Shown here piece by piece: positions 14,201 to 24,983 of a stretch of 64,000 nucleotides of DNA. The stretch's first letter is position 1. Every line of letters begins with the position of its first letter. The position numbers were made by a program, and so were the translations under genes. Source of the stretch: Lithospermum erythrorhizon (taxonomy: Eukaryota > Streptophyta > Magnoliopsida > Boraginales > Boraginaceae); contig JADFUC010000812.1 of NCBI GenBank assembly GCA_019722365.1, positions 1 to 64,000 on the forward strand, in the 5' to 3' direction. The notes under the pieces were generated by a model that had not been told where the DNA came from, did not search any database, and saw nothing but the letters and a program-made list of their open reading frames with translations.

Positions 14201-14425
14201 ATTGGGAGAGATTTATCAGGTCCTTGACATACAAAGAAGATCTCGAGGCCTCTACCACTTTTTGGTTAGTCTTGATTTGGTTTATGGGGGCCGCCATAAA
14301 TCTTGTCGGTTCATATTCGAGTAAAGAAAGTTGTGTGGGTGTTTCATGACACACTTCTTATGGTTAGCCCTACGACTAGAGATAGCGATAAAGGAATTGT
14401 AGTAATCGTCCAGGGCAAATTAAAG

Positions 14426-15449
14426 TGTTGGAAATCAATGAGAATTGATTCCCTTTTATTGTGCCGATTGCGATAATTGTGTATCGAATTATTTACGGGT
14501 TGATTTAAATGTGATTACTTAGTGTTCACCTTAGTAATGGTATATTACTAAGGTGTGGGTTCTCATAATAATTCAAAAAGAGGTTATGAAATGATTGCTA
14601 GATCTTTCAGGCTAATCGTTATAATAATAGTAATTGGTCAATTTATTATTACGTATACAACTTGCAATATCGAGGCCTGAAAGGTCACGCACATACAATG
14701 ATATTCGAATAATATTTCATGAATGAAATTAAACGAGACTTGTATATTGAGAAATGTATTTCTCAATATTTATATATTTGTCAAATATATATGTTGATGA
14801 ACATCAATTGGTTAAACTTGCAAGTTTAATCAATTAAGCAATTGAAATCGATAAATAACTTGATAAGTTATTCGAAGTGACTCGTTAGTATTTTAATTGA
14901 CTTGTTAAGTTAATTAAAATAGAACAACTCACTAGTAACTCATTATTTAATTAGAAGTTCATAATGAATACAATTAAGTTAACGAGTTAAGCGGTACAAC
15001 CACGAGTTGCTTAACGAAGAGTGGAATTTTGGGACTTAGTGGCCCCAAAAGAGGAAGTTAGGTTTTCATGACATAAGAATCATAAAAACCTCCACCCCTG
15101 TGTGCTTCGCCCCCCCACTCCCTTGGAAGAATTGGAAGAACTCTCTTCCCGATTCTGTTAGATCCTCAAACTCTACTTGATTCAAGTTCTCGGATTGGTT
15201 TCCCTCTTGGTGTGCAATCTAGGGACATCTTTTCAGTGTTGAACAGAAGCATTGGAGAGGATCTTGGAGAAGCGATCACGAGGCTTTTAGGTGGGAATTG
15301 GGTTCAACTTCCGCTTCCGTTCTGCGATGTAAGAATTCTCAATATTCCGCCATTAAGTGTTTATGTTTAGATTAATTGCATTGTATTTTGAGAATCCGGG
15401 ATGTATGAATTGGTGTTCATCACGATTAAATTCATACTAGATTCTAACA
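14426..15449 (+). repeat. 3' LTR of the 8.7 kb element
   Basis: This 1024-bp repeat begins TGTTGGAAATCAATGAG and ends GATTCTAACA, followed by target duplicate AAATC. It is slightly longer than the 5' LTR because of several short insertions, for example near 14.97-15.02 kb. The polypurine tract expected just upstream is weak (cagggcaaattaaag). Confidence 0.88.
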
Positions 15450-15469
15450 AAATCATCATAATTCATGTC

Positions 15470-15780
15470 TCGGGCATGACTCGGTGGTAGCGTTGACATG
15501 TTATGGTTGCAGTCTCTACGTTTTAGTGCGATGTGGGTTTGATTCATAGTAAGACTTTTTTTATATTGGGTTAAGTTAAGAGGCAGGAATGTCACTATTC
15601 CTTAGGTTGAGGCAAGCGTCACGCGATTTATCTCTCTTGTCCCTCGTGTTGCTCAATGACATGGGAGCATAGGAACCCTTCTAAAAATCACCTCAAGGAT
15701 CCAATGAAGGTGCTAGGCTGAACCGCTTGAACCATTTATTCTGTTAGACTTTTATAATTACTTGAGAATGCGCCATGAAT
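15470..15780 (+). repeat. Possible tRNA-derived SINE remnant
   Basis: The stretch holds a box-A-like ctcggtggtagcg (from about 15479) and, some 50 bases on, a box-B-like gtgggtttgattc. That spacing fits an internal RNA polymerase III promoter from a tRNA. A non-tRNA body without coding potential follows. I see no clear poly(A) tail or target duplication, so this is tentative. Confidence 0.3.
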
Positions 15781-16041
15781 TATAACCTATATTTTTGTTT
15801 ACTCCTAAAAAGACACTATTTGGTGGTATGTATAACAACTTACACCTATCTTTTTTATATCGAAAATCCGCCCAACCGCTTTACTCGTCGAATGTATACC
15901 GGGTAGACTTTGGGTTGACGTAATAGCTACAAATACACAGCGAGTTAAACTACAATAGAGGCAGCCCCGTGTGACATGTTTGACCAATAAATTATTGGTA
16001 AAGAAATTGAACTCATACATTTGCGATCCACATGCTCAACT

Positions 16042-16725
16042 AGGGCTGCCAGTTCGGTTCGGTTTTGCGCCAAGCAGGAGCGAAACAGGGCCTACCCGGT
16101 TCTTTCAATCGCCCCGATCCGAAATCGGTTCGAGTTCGATCGGTTTCGGTTCGGTTCGGTTTGTCGGTTTTTGAACCCAAAATCAATTAATAAATTTTCA
16201 TTAACACATAGAAAACAAAAGAACAAACTTTCTTACTTTTATACCAAAAATCAATTGTAGAAAATGATATAACAATAACAAAAAGCCTTTTGCATTCCAA
16301 AGATCCATCCTTTTATAGAGAAACACAATAAAAATAATATTTTTTACTACAATTCTTTAACAAATCACAAAACCCAGAATTTTTTTTTAACAAAAATGAA
16401 TATTTAGCTAAAACAAAAATTAAGAAAGATGTGAATTTCATTTTATTGAATTAATTGTATAAAGGTCGCTTGATGTTTTGCTTAACCTCTTGCTAATGTG
16501 GTAGAAAGGTGGCGGCAGGAGGTAGTGGGATTGGAGATGTCTGAGATGGTGAAGGCGAAATGGTGAAGACTTGAAGAGTGATGGTGGTGGTGCATGAGTC
16601 ATTAAAATCATAAAGGGGGAGGGAGTGTCTAAATGGCTGGTAAGAATGAAAAATGACTTTAACACTCATTTACATATGTACTCTATTTTTTTAATTAACC
16701 ACATCGGTTCGGTTCGGTTCTAGAA
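16042..16725. repeat. CGGTTCGG-flanked repeat upstream of the methyltransferase gene
   Basis: The left end reads tagggctgccagttcggt and is followed by several CGGTT/TTCGG motifs up to about 16170. A second cluster lies at about 16703-16720. Between them is ~500 bases of AT-rich DNA and a stretch that in one frame gives only a proline/serine-rich chance reading frame. The start resembles hAT-type termini (TAGGG-TG-CA-), but the right cluster is in direct rather than inverted orientation, so I call it a repeat only. Confidence 0.4.
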
Positions 16726-16928
16726 CGTCGATTTTCCCCAATTGGAACAAACCAAGCGATTTTTTTTGGATTTTTTATTTTTTGAATACATATTTATCGG
16801 TTTCGAATTTTTTATGCGCCTACTCGACCAACGACCAACTCGGACAACATACACATTACACCTATCTTGTCTGCCTCCAAATCTCCAATCACGCTATCTT
16901 CTTCCTAAACCTCCAAATATTTGCAAAA

Positions 16929-19900
16929 ATGGGTGAAGAAGATGAGCTAGACATATCAATGCCTTGTTGCCTCCATCTCCTCTCTGCTTTCCTTGCCATG
17001 GAACCACCCAATGTCCTTCTTTCCTTTGCAAAGGTACCCTACCCACCCACCTACACTCTAATGTTCACCCTGTGTCCCCAAGGGTGTCCAATTTTTGATA
17101 TTTTATATTTTATGGTTGAACTCAAATATTTGTGTATGTGTATAATAATATTTGGTTGGTATATGTAAAAAAGATGTGCTTTACTATTAACATGGTCATT
17201 TTAATTCAAATCAAGATTAACACAAAATAAAAAATGTGAATATTTGGTAAAGTATATATGTAAAAACATAGCATTTTTACCCTTTAGCTTATTATATTGT
17301 TCACCATGTTCCCAAAAAGATTGTCCAATTCTGAAGTTTGATGGTTGAAGTCAGATATTTGTGTATGTGTTTGATGATATTTTGGTTAATATATGTAAAA
17401 AGATTGAATTTTTATTGTAATATTAATATGGTAATTTTGGTTTAGATCAAGATTAACACATAAAAGTTTGTCAGTTTTGACTGTTGAAAATCAAACATGT
17501 CAATATTTGGTAAAGTATGTATAGAAAAGATTGCAATTTTATCGTACTTTAATATTAACATGATCATTTTGATTCAAATCAAGTTAGCATTCCGAAGTTT
17601 GTTAAGTTTGACTGTTGGAAATCGAATATGGTAAACTTTTTGGGATGGTGCGGTGTCGTTTTGTTTCCATGAGCTGACTATGTTTTTATGTATAAGCTAA
17701 TTACAGGGATTGTGGCGGTGGTTGCATAACTGAGAGCGTGCAGAGCTTCATTTGGAAGCACTGCATCAGCCATTATGTAAGGACAATGTTATGACTTTCT
17801 TGAAATCACTTTTGCACTTTTAAACCTGTAAAAATTCATACTTTAAGCATAATAGCCACGAGTATTACTTGCAATGATGAGCCCTGGTTCGAGTACTTCA
17901 CTTCGTTTGTATCTTTTAGTTCTTTACTTATACAGTTATACTTTCAGGATGGTAAATTGCATGTGCCCTATATGAAGAATTGGCTGAAGAAACTTATACT
18001 TGAAGTTGAATCAAAGGGTGTTGTTGTTTTGGATGAACTGTACGAACAATACACAATGTATATGACTTCGATTAGGGTAATTTATCGTTTGTTACAGTTT
18101 CTTAATTCCAAATGATTTGTTAATACATCGAAGGTATATCAGTTTATTTGTGTTAATTTCCTACTGTGTTAGGAGAATGATTTTACCAAGAATTCAAGGG
18201 TCTTGAAAACAATCTCATTTGTTTTCCCTGATGGTGAGTAACAAACTCGTAATAGTTCATCGCATTTGAACTCGAGGGTCTGATATTATCATTACCTTCA
18301 TGAGTTATTAATTTTTCAATTTATAGAGTATGCTGGACTTGCAAGCTGCCCCAAAACAAGGAAACTTGAGGTTCCACTTCAGTGTTCACTCAACATGCTA
18401 GAAGGAGGCACAGGGTATGTTGTTGAAATGTTGGTCCTTCAGTTAATGCATATAAAGGTTAAAGAGTATGCATGCCAACCACGAGTCCAAGATGCCCATT
18501 GTTCATTTTTTTCTTGTCATGATAATAACATTTCAAGGAGGCATTTGATAATTTATGTTACTATGTTCAATAATTGGTGGTTCCTTTTAAGAATGAATGG
18601 TTAAATTTTACTCCGTATAAAATAGAGGTTTGGTGGAAGAACTCAAACAACTTGCAGTTATGAAGATGATACCATAGCCAACTTATGTGAATAAAACACA
18701 TTATTAGCAAAGATACTTAAAGATCAATGAGTGAAATGATCAAAGAAGGATTCATATCCCGATGGTATTATCTTTAAAATGAAGGTGATTCATACTGAAT
18801 TGTGTTTCTTTTCTGGGCATTAACTATCTTAGAAACGCCTTTTCTTAAATCAATGCTCATCTGAAAAGGCTGATTACTTCTCATATTCTTACCACAAGAA
18901 GCTCGTAGCACAGAATACTTTATTGTTATTAAGCCATTGAGTTGTAATATTGCGCAACAATGAATCACACAAAAAAACACCGCTTGTGAGATCTAATCAA
19001 ACTTTTTTTTTGTATGATGAAGCTGTTGCATCTGGCCTTCAAGTCTTTTCCTATCAGAGTTTATACTTTCTTATCCAGAATTATTTTTACACAAGTCTTG
19101 TGTTGAGGTGAGGTATGCCATACAAATGAATCTCATGTTAAATCTTTTGCTACAAATGAATCTCATGTTAAATCTTTTGCTTTATAAAAGAATGTGACAC
19201 TTGCCTCTTGCTTTGATTATGTTATGTCCTTGTTATCGCTTTACTTTTTAATGTGTATACCTGTATCAACTATCATGATTGCAACTTCCAAGGAGAGTCT
19301 CTGCGCAATGATATAAGTTACCATGTGAAACAACCTCTTGCTCTGAAACATTTTAACACTGTGTACAATAAACCAATAATCACATGGCCCATCTACTTAT
19401 AAGCACAGCGCATAAACTTTCTCGCATATTGGTAACCTTTTCTCATGATTACAATAGTGATTTATTGGCTGGCCTACTAAAGTGACACTTGGGTTTTTGT
19501 TTGTTTCTCTTTTTCTCACAACAGGTTGGATCGGGTGCGGGTCTGGTTGGCATTTGTTTAAGACAGGTCAAAGCGTCCAAGGTAAGACTATCTATAAACT
19601 TAGTTTTCTGTTTTCCCTTATCTTCGAAAATTCAAATTCCATGTTGATCTGGAAAATTGTTGGTTAATGTGAAGCATGAAGGTACAACCTCTGATGAGTG
19701 GGCTGTGAGTTTTGATGCCTATTTGATCAGAAGATTGAACTTACATGTTTCATGTTTCTCTACTAAATCTAGATACATTTCAATTTTCTGGTGACTAATC
19801 TGAAGCAAGCACATGAGACGTATACAATAGACCCACCGAAGCCATCTTCAAGTGGTCTCTATGACTTACATGGATTATATGCTATAATGACTTATTTGCA

Positions 19901-21376
19901 TGACATGTTTTGTTTGAAGGTACTTCTTTTCTATCTATGTCAGCAAAGGGTTCATGGCGACTCTTTTGGTGCCTTAACATTTTTCTTAGAAGACTGCTGA
20001 CTGCATAGTTTACAAGAACTATAATTTATTGAATACAATGTGTGGGCTAATTGAAACCCCCCCATGTGAAGCACTTCTCGTCTTCTTCTTGTTATTATTT
20101 TTGGTAGCATTGACTTTCATATGGAAATCATTCCAGTTGAGAATAATTGGTGAATCGTTTTGTGCAGGTGATACTCACCGATGGAGACTTGTCAACATTA
20201 GCAAACATGAGATCGAATTTGGAATTAAACAAGATAAGTGCCACTAATGATTCATTAGATGGTTCTCTACATGCTGATAAGGTAGGCTTATTTTGCCTTC
20301 ATATGGTTTGTTTTTCGATTTAGAGCTCTTGTATATTCCAACCACTAGATGATGAGTCAATGTGACACATGAATGCTCTTGACCCCATATTTACAGTTGT
20401 TTATTCATAGATTTTCCAGGCTAATGCAGTTCTTGTAAGCTAGTCAACTTTTCACTCAAGCAATTATCTTAAAATTTGGGAGTCCAGTTTATTTTCCTTG
20501 AATATGTCAATAAAAATTGTCGACAACAACAAAGAAGTTTGTTCTCGATGTACAATAGTAATGAATCTTTTGAACACTTGTTTGACTTTGGAAACTTCAA
20601 ACATGGATTTCCATTTACTTTGTTTAATTTTGTTCTTCCAATAAACCCAATAGTTGTTGTGCTCGGGGAAAGGTTAAAGTTAAAGAGATTGTATGTGGCA
20701 GGTCAAATGTGTTCACTTGCTCTGGGAGTATGCCACAGAAGACGAGCTTCAATCTTTCACACCACACATAGTGTATGTATTTTTCTTGTTGCCAATTTTA
20801 AGTATTCATTGCATCTTTGCTAAAATGCAATGCCTATTTTTATTACTTTTCCGCTTCCATCACTATTTGAAATTTCAAGTACTCATCGCTTATTGTTCTT
20901 TGTTAAATAACTTGCAGCTGTTCTTCTGCAAAACATTCTTCACATTGTTTTTAATTTCCAATTACAGGCTTGGGGCTGATGTAATTTACAATCCATCGTG
21001 TCTTCCTCATCTTGTTCGAATCTTGGGTGCTCTATTGAAATGCCGGAAATCACTGCCTTCTTTTGTCCATGATGGCCGGGAATGCTCAAATGAAATCGCT
21101 TCTGAATCTGGTCTACAACAAACGAGCAGCGCAAACAACAATTATCTGAACAACGAAGTTTTATCCAACGATCTAAATAAGCATCCAGTCGCACTTATTG
21201 CTTCAGTGATTCGCACCAGAGACACCTTTAGTTATTTTCTTTCCCTAGCAGAAGAAGCAAATTTGCATGTCATGGACATAACTGAGAAGATCAAGCCAAT
21301 TAGTTTGCTTCCTTATATGAAGTCATATGAGAGGTCTAATGTAAGAATGTTTGTTGTTTCCTATTTGAGCAAGTGA
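16929..21376 (+). CDS. EEF2KMT/FAM86-type protein-lysine N-methyltransferase
   Basis: This is a class I SAM-dependent methyltransferase of the FAM86 family; the animal and yeast members methylate a lysine of translation elongation factor 2, so a cytosolic role on eEF2 is inferred. Exons: 16929-17033, 17707-17776, 17948-18076, 18173-18233, 18327-18414, 19023-19107, 19525-19581, 20168-20281, 20702-20772, 20968-21376, giving ~395 aa. Visible features are an N-terminal family domain (CPKT...QCSLNMLEG, then WPSSLFLSEF), SAM motif I EVGSGAGLVGICL (about residues 179-191), the acidic loop VILTDGD (199-205) and the D-x-x-Y catalytic-type motif LGADVIYNP (about 261-269). The start was chosen because GEEDELDI fits the family's N-terminus; an in-frame ATG at 16782 is less likely. 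All introns are GT-AG and phases agree except at exon 2: splicing at the only good acceptor (17706) leaves one extra G (the cagggat run), so the frame works only if exon 2 starts at 17708. That is a one-base insertion or a missed splice site. Confidence 0.88.
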
Positions 21377-21890
21377 CACTTATATTTCAAGAGTAACTAT
21401 TACAATAGTTTGTTCTTTAAATTAAATGAGATCGCATATTTTCCGCATTTGATTGCTTTTGAGATGAGGGATACAATAGTATTGGCTACCCTTTAAGCCA
21501 TAATATCAAGATTTGTTGCATTTATGTCCGTAACGGTGGCCAAGTTGGTGTGTAGGGGAGTTTGTGATCGTAAGTTTATGAGTTCGATTTCTTTTATCGA
21601 TTTTTAAATTCTAGTAACGAATCGTAGTAACCGCTTCCAAAATCAAGGAACTTCGAACCTATTTTAACGAACGATTAACAAATTAATCGCTTTGATAATA
21701 GCTCTAGTAATGAACTCGAACCAAAATTGTCATTAAAGCTCTAACAATGAGTTTGAATCGAAATCTCGTCATTACAAGTAATAATAGCTGAGCTGTTATA
21801 CACACAAATAATAGGTGACGGTTTGATTGAGCAGCCATAACCAACCAAAAAAGCCCCACTGGATTCTCTCAAAAAAGTCAAAAGATCACT
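21377..21890 (+). other. Short spacer between two co-directional genes, with a SINE-like segment
   Basis: This holds the methyltransferase 3' UTR and the GSH2 promoter and leader. At about 21536-21592 the sequence ggtggccaagttggtgtg is followed ~40 bases later by gagttcgattt, resembling A and B boxes of a tRNA-derived SINE. The following ~200 bases repeat words such as tcgttaaa and ctctagtaatg imperfectly. No gene is seen. Confidence 0.35.
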
Positions 21891-24800
21891 ATGGGTGCTA
21901 GCTATTCATCTTGCTCTGTTTCCTCCCTTTCAACACAATTCCTCATTTACAACCCACATTTTTTTCCTCAATAAAATGCTAAAGTTAGTTTTCTTTGGTA
22001 TATAACGTCCTAACAATACTAATACCAGCCTCTCTGCTTCTTTTCAAATCCTCAATAATAAAGAAATAGCACGTCCTATTGTGTAATGGTAGCTTCTGAA
22101 AATTGCTGGGGTCTTGTTTACTGTCTCTTCTTGGTCTTGCTAATTAGAGTGATAGGTTCTCTCAGGTAAGTTTATTCAAGATTAGCTAAAGATTGGTTTT
22201 TTTGTTTTTCATTAACTATGCAATATATTTGATTGAATGACTAGCTTTTGTACATCTCAATAAAGTGGTGATGTGTAATATAAGATTTGATTATTATAAA
22301 AGTAACAAAAATGTGAAATCGTCCACACTAAACGCCTCTTGAGTCTAGCTTTGATAATTAGATTGCAGGAGGTATATGCCTCAATTATTAGGACAAACTT
22401 TCTGACACTAACATGTTTCTTTGTAGACTTGAACAGAGGCATGTGAGGGTGATGCTAGGTAATACTGATTAATTGCTCGAGTTTTCAAATTGGGCTATGC
22501 GGAACTTGATTGCTACTACTTATGTATCAATATGCTGTCTTTTTGAAATACCGCTCATAGAACTCAGGCTAGCGTCTGACAAGAGTAGTACTAGGTGGTT
22601 GAACCATAGTGAAGTTTCTGTGTTGTAGTGGACAGAAGTGTGAAAATATTCTGATTGTTCCCCAAGCATGCCGACAAGAGTAAAAAGGTTGAGAGGAGTT
22701 GTTGGTGATAGATTCTCACAGGTCAGTTTATTCAAGATTAGCTAAAAAATTGAACCTTCACTTGTGGTGCTTGTAATAACTAGGGATATATTACTTTTAA
22801 TGAAGATCAGTTCTGAAGGATAAGCTGTATTATTAAGGGCTGAGCCCAAGAAAAAATGATAATTAAAATTGGATTTTTGCCTTAGTTCTTTTCTTTAACT
22901 TTACATTTTATTAGATTAAGGGAATGTTTTCCTAGCTGGGTGAGTTTGAGTTGAGATTAGATTTGGACAATAATGTCAATTTGTGGTATTGATATATATT
23001 TGCTGAAACATTGGATTTTTATTATATACATTTACATGACTGTCTGCCCAGAAGAATGACATTCACTTCAGCAGGTCGGTGTGTGAGGGGGGATAGTCAC
23101 ATCTTTTTGAGGAGGCATTTTGAAGATATTTGAGAGTGCTGGGTGCAAACACTACTCTCACCACAACTATAAGAAAGCTAGGTTGTTAATGAGTCATTGT
23201 TATATAGATATACTTCATTAACTTACATTGTTTCTTAAGGTACTGTGAATAGATGCAATGAAAGTTGAAATAGCGATAGAATTTCTATTCTGTATGAAAT
23301 TTGAGAAATCAGGACATGCTGTTGGTAACTTGAACCGCATATAGCATTCATTGCAGTCTTCAGAGGAAACCAGTGGGTAAACATGTGAAGTAGCTCCGAT
23401 TTTTAATGAACTAAGTTGATCGGGGTTATTTGGATGAAAGTTCACAGGAATCTCTCAGATTCTTTACTGAGATTATTACCAGTCTAATCTTAAAAGAATA
23501 TCTTTTTGTTTAATTTGCATCTTCGGACGTCAGACCCCATTTAAGTTATTTTATCGAAGTCATGTAGTTAAGTTATGTTAATAGGGTCTGTCTACACATC
23601 TATAGATGCACATTTAACTCAATTTTGTTAGCTGAATTTGTCCTTTTCCTTTTTTGATGGGACCAAAGAAAAGTCGACGTCTTTACCTCAAGACTCTTGG
23701 ACATTCATTCCAAGTTGTTGGAACTTAATAAAGTAGAGGAGAATTTCCTTCCTACAATGAATATTGACCATCTTCATATGATATATGCATCAACATTCTG
23801 AAACAGTTTTGAACATTTACTTTTCCATCCTCTATTTATATTATTTTCTGAAAGGCCATCATATAAATGAAATATTGTTCATGCTATAGGCTGCATGGAC
23901 GAGCAAATACACTTTATTTCTTTTTGTGATTATAAAAAGCTGCAAAATCTCTAGACAAGGGGAAATACTTTCAAGTTTGTTACATAATTTTGGTTAGGTG
24001 TGAACAAACCTTGTTTAATATGGTTGTGAATTAGATTCTTATAAATTTCAACCCCTTATCTAGGAGATACGCTTGGGATTGCATCGCTCAGATTATATGT
24101 TAGATGAACAAACTAAATTACTTCTCCAGATAGAGCTCAACACGATTTCATCATCATTTGCTGGATTAAGTTGTATTGTCAGTGAGCTTCACAGGTTAAG
24201 TACTCTGCACATTAGTATATTAACAACTAGATGTTAAATAAATCATTTCTACAAATGTTTGGGGTAAAGTGTTGTTGTTGTGCATCCCACAGGGAAACAT
24301 GTTTTCGTTCAAATATCTCTAAATTTCTAGATGAGAAGTACCAAATAATTTTAGAAGGATGACTTCTTTGAGTCCAAGATGTGAGTTGAATGATATATTT
24401 ATACGTTAAGTTTGTATTATGAATTATCTCTCTCTCTCTTGTGCATTTCTTTGTTCTTCCTATGTATTGTTCTTGGTTAATGTTTTGCTAATGGGGTTGG
24501 AAGTGGGCAAATGATGTGGTCTGAATAGCCTTCCTCTCCTTTTTCACACCATGTTACTACTACAGTTTCAGATGTTGTTTTCCTTCATTTTGATTCAATA
24601 GATTAACTCTATAGAAGATATATTTCCAGTATTGCCATCTCACTGGTGTCACACTTGATCTTAGAGTTTCCTGATCTAACTTGCAGGAGCTTGCTTCGGC
24701 AATTCAAGCAATACCTTGCCCTTGATCCTGAAAGGATACCTACAAACAATGCTGTAGTGGTTTGCAATTGCATTAAGCAAAGCATGGTCCCAAATATAAC

Positions 24801-24983
24801 AACCCAAGGTCAGATACCGTGGAGTATGTTCTTCCAGTCTCGATGTTTTGCCATTAAGTCATCAAGCTGTTTACTGACTTAGAAAGTATACAGGGCTGTA
24901 GTTATGGTGATTGTTCAAAATGAAGAACGCAATATGTACGATCTTACTGGCTTTCCCCATAACTAAGGAAAAATATCCTTCTT
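21891..24983 (+). pseudogene. Frame-disrupted 5' exons of GSH2
   Basis: The N-terminal half can only be followed by homology. Exon 1 meets a stop 28 codons after its ATG and loses frame before a degraded copy of the GDR(F/S)SQ region (ends 22165). Exon 2 (about 23300-23458) keeps the order of the family's VHAP...FPE...[12 protein letters not shown]...QESL segment but with several 1-4 base gaps or insertions, for example an extra A in cta-a-gttgat near 23412. Exon 24687-24808 has a two-base loss after GCTGTA (24757-24760) and an extra A near 24793. Exon 24894-24983 lacks about five bases after TACGAT (24943). The donor after exon 2 is not GT. Most changes are indels, with rather few substitutions. 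Either early decay or uncorrected assembly error would give this picture. Confidence 0.7.

Larger units (their letters stand above)
6770..15449 (+). mobile_element. Complete LTR retrotransposon, apparently non-coding
   Basis: Two related ~1 kb direct repeats (6770-7768 and 14426-15449) bound a 6.7 kb interior. Both start TGTTGG and end TTCTAACA. The 5-bp flank AAATC occurs immediately before the first (6765-6769) and after the second (15450-15454), a perfect target-site duplication, so both ends come from one insertion. The sequence just inside the 5' LTR resembles the initiator-tRNA-Met primer-binding site used by many plant LTR elements. I found no gag, protease, integrase or reverse-transcriptase motif in any frame; reading frames are short and broken. 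It is either very decayed or a non-autonomous large-retrotransposon derivative. Many small indels separate the LTRs, so it is not very young. Confidence 0.88.

Noticed and set aside
15470..15560. Functional tRNA gene
   Set aside because: Box-like motifs exist, but no cloverleaf with paired acceptor and anticodon arms could be folded by eye; a SINE remnant is the most I can claim.
16438..16665. 75-codon minus-strand Pro/Ser/His-rich frame
   Set aside because: It lies in repeat sequence upstream of the methyltransferase and has no known homologue.
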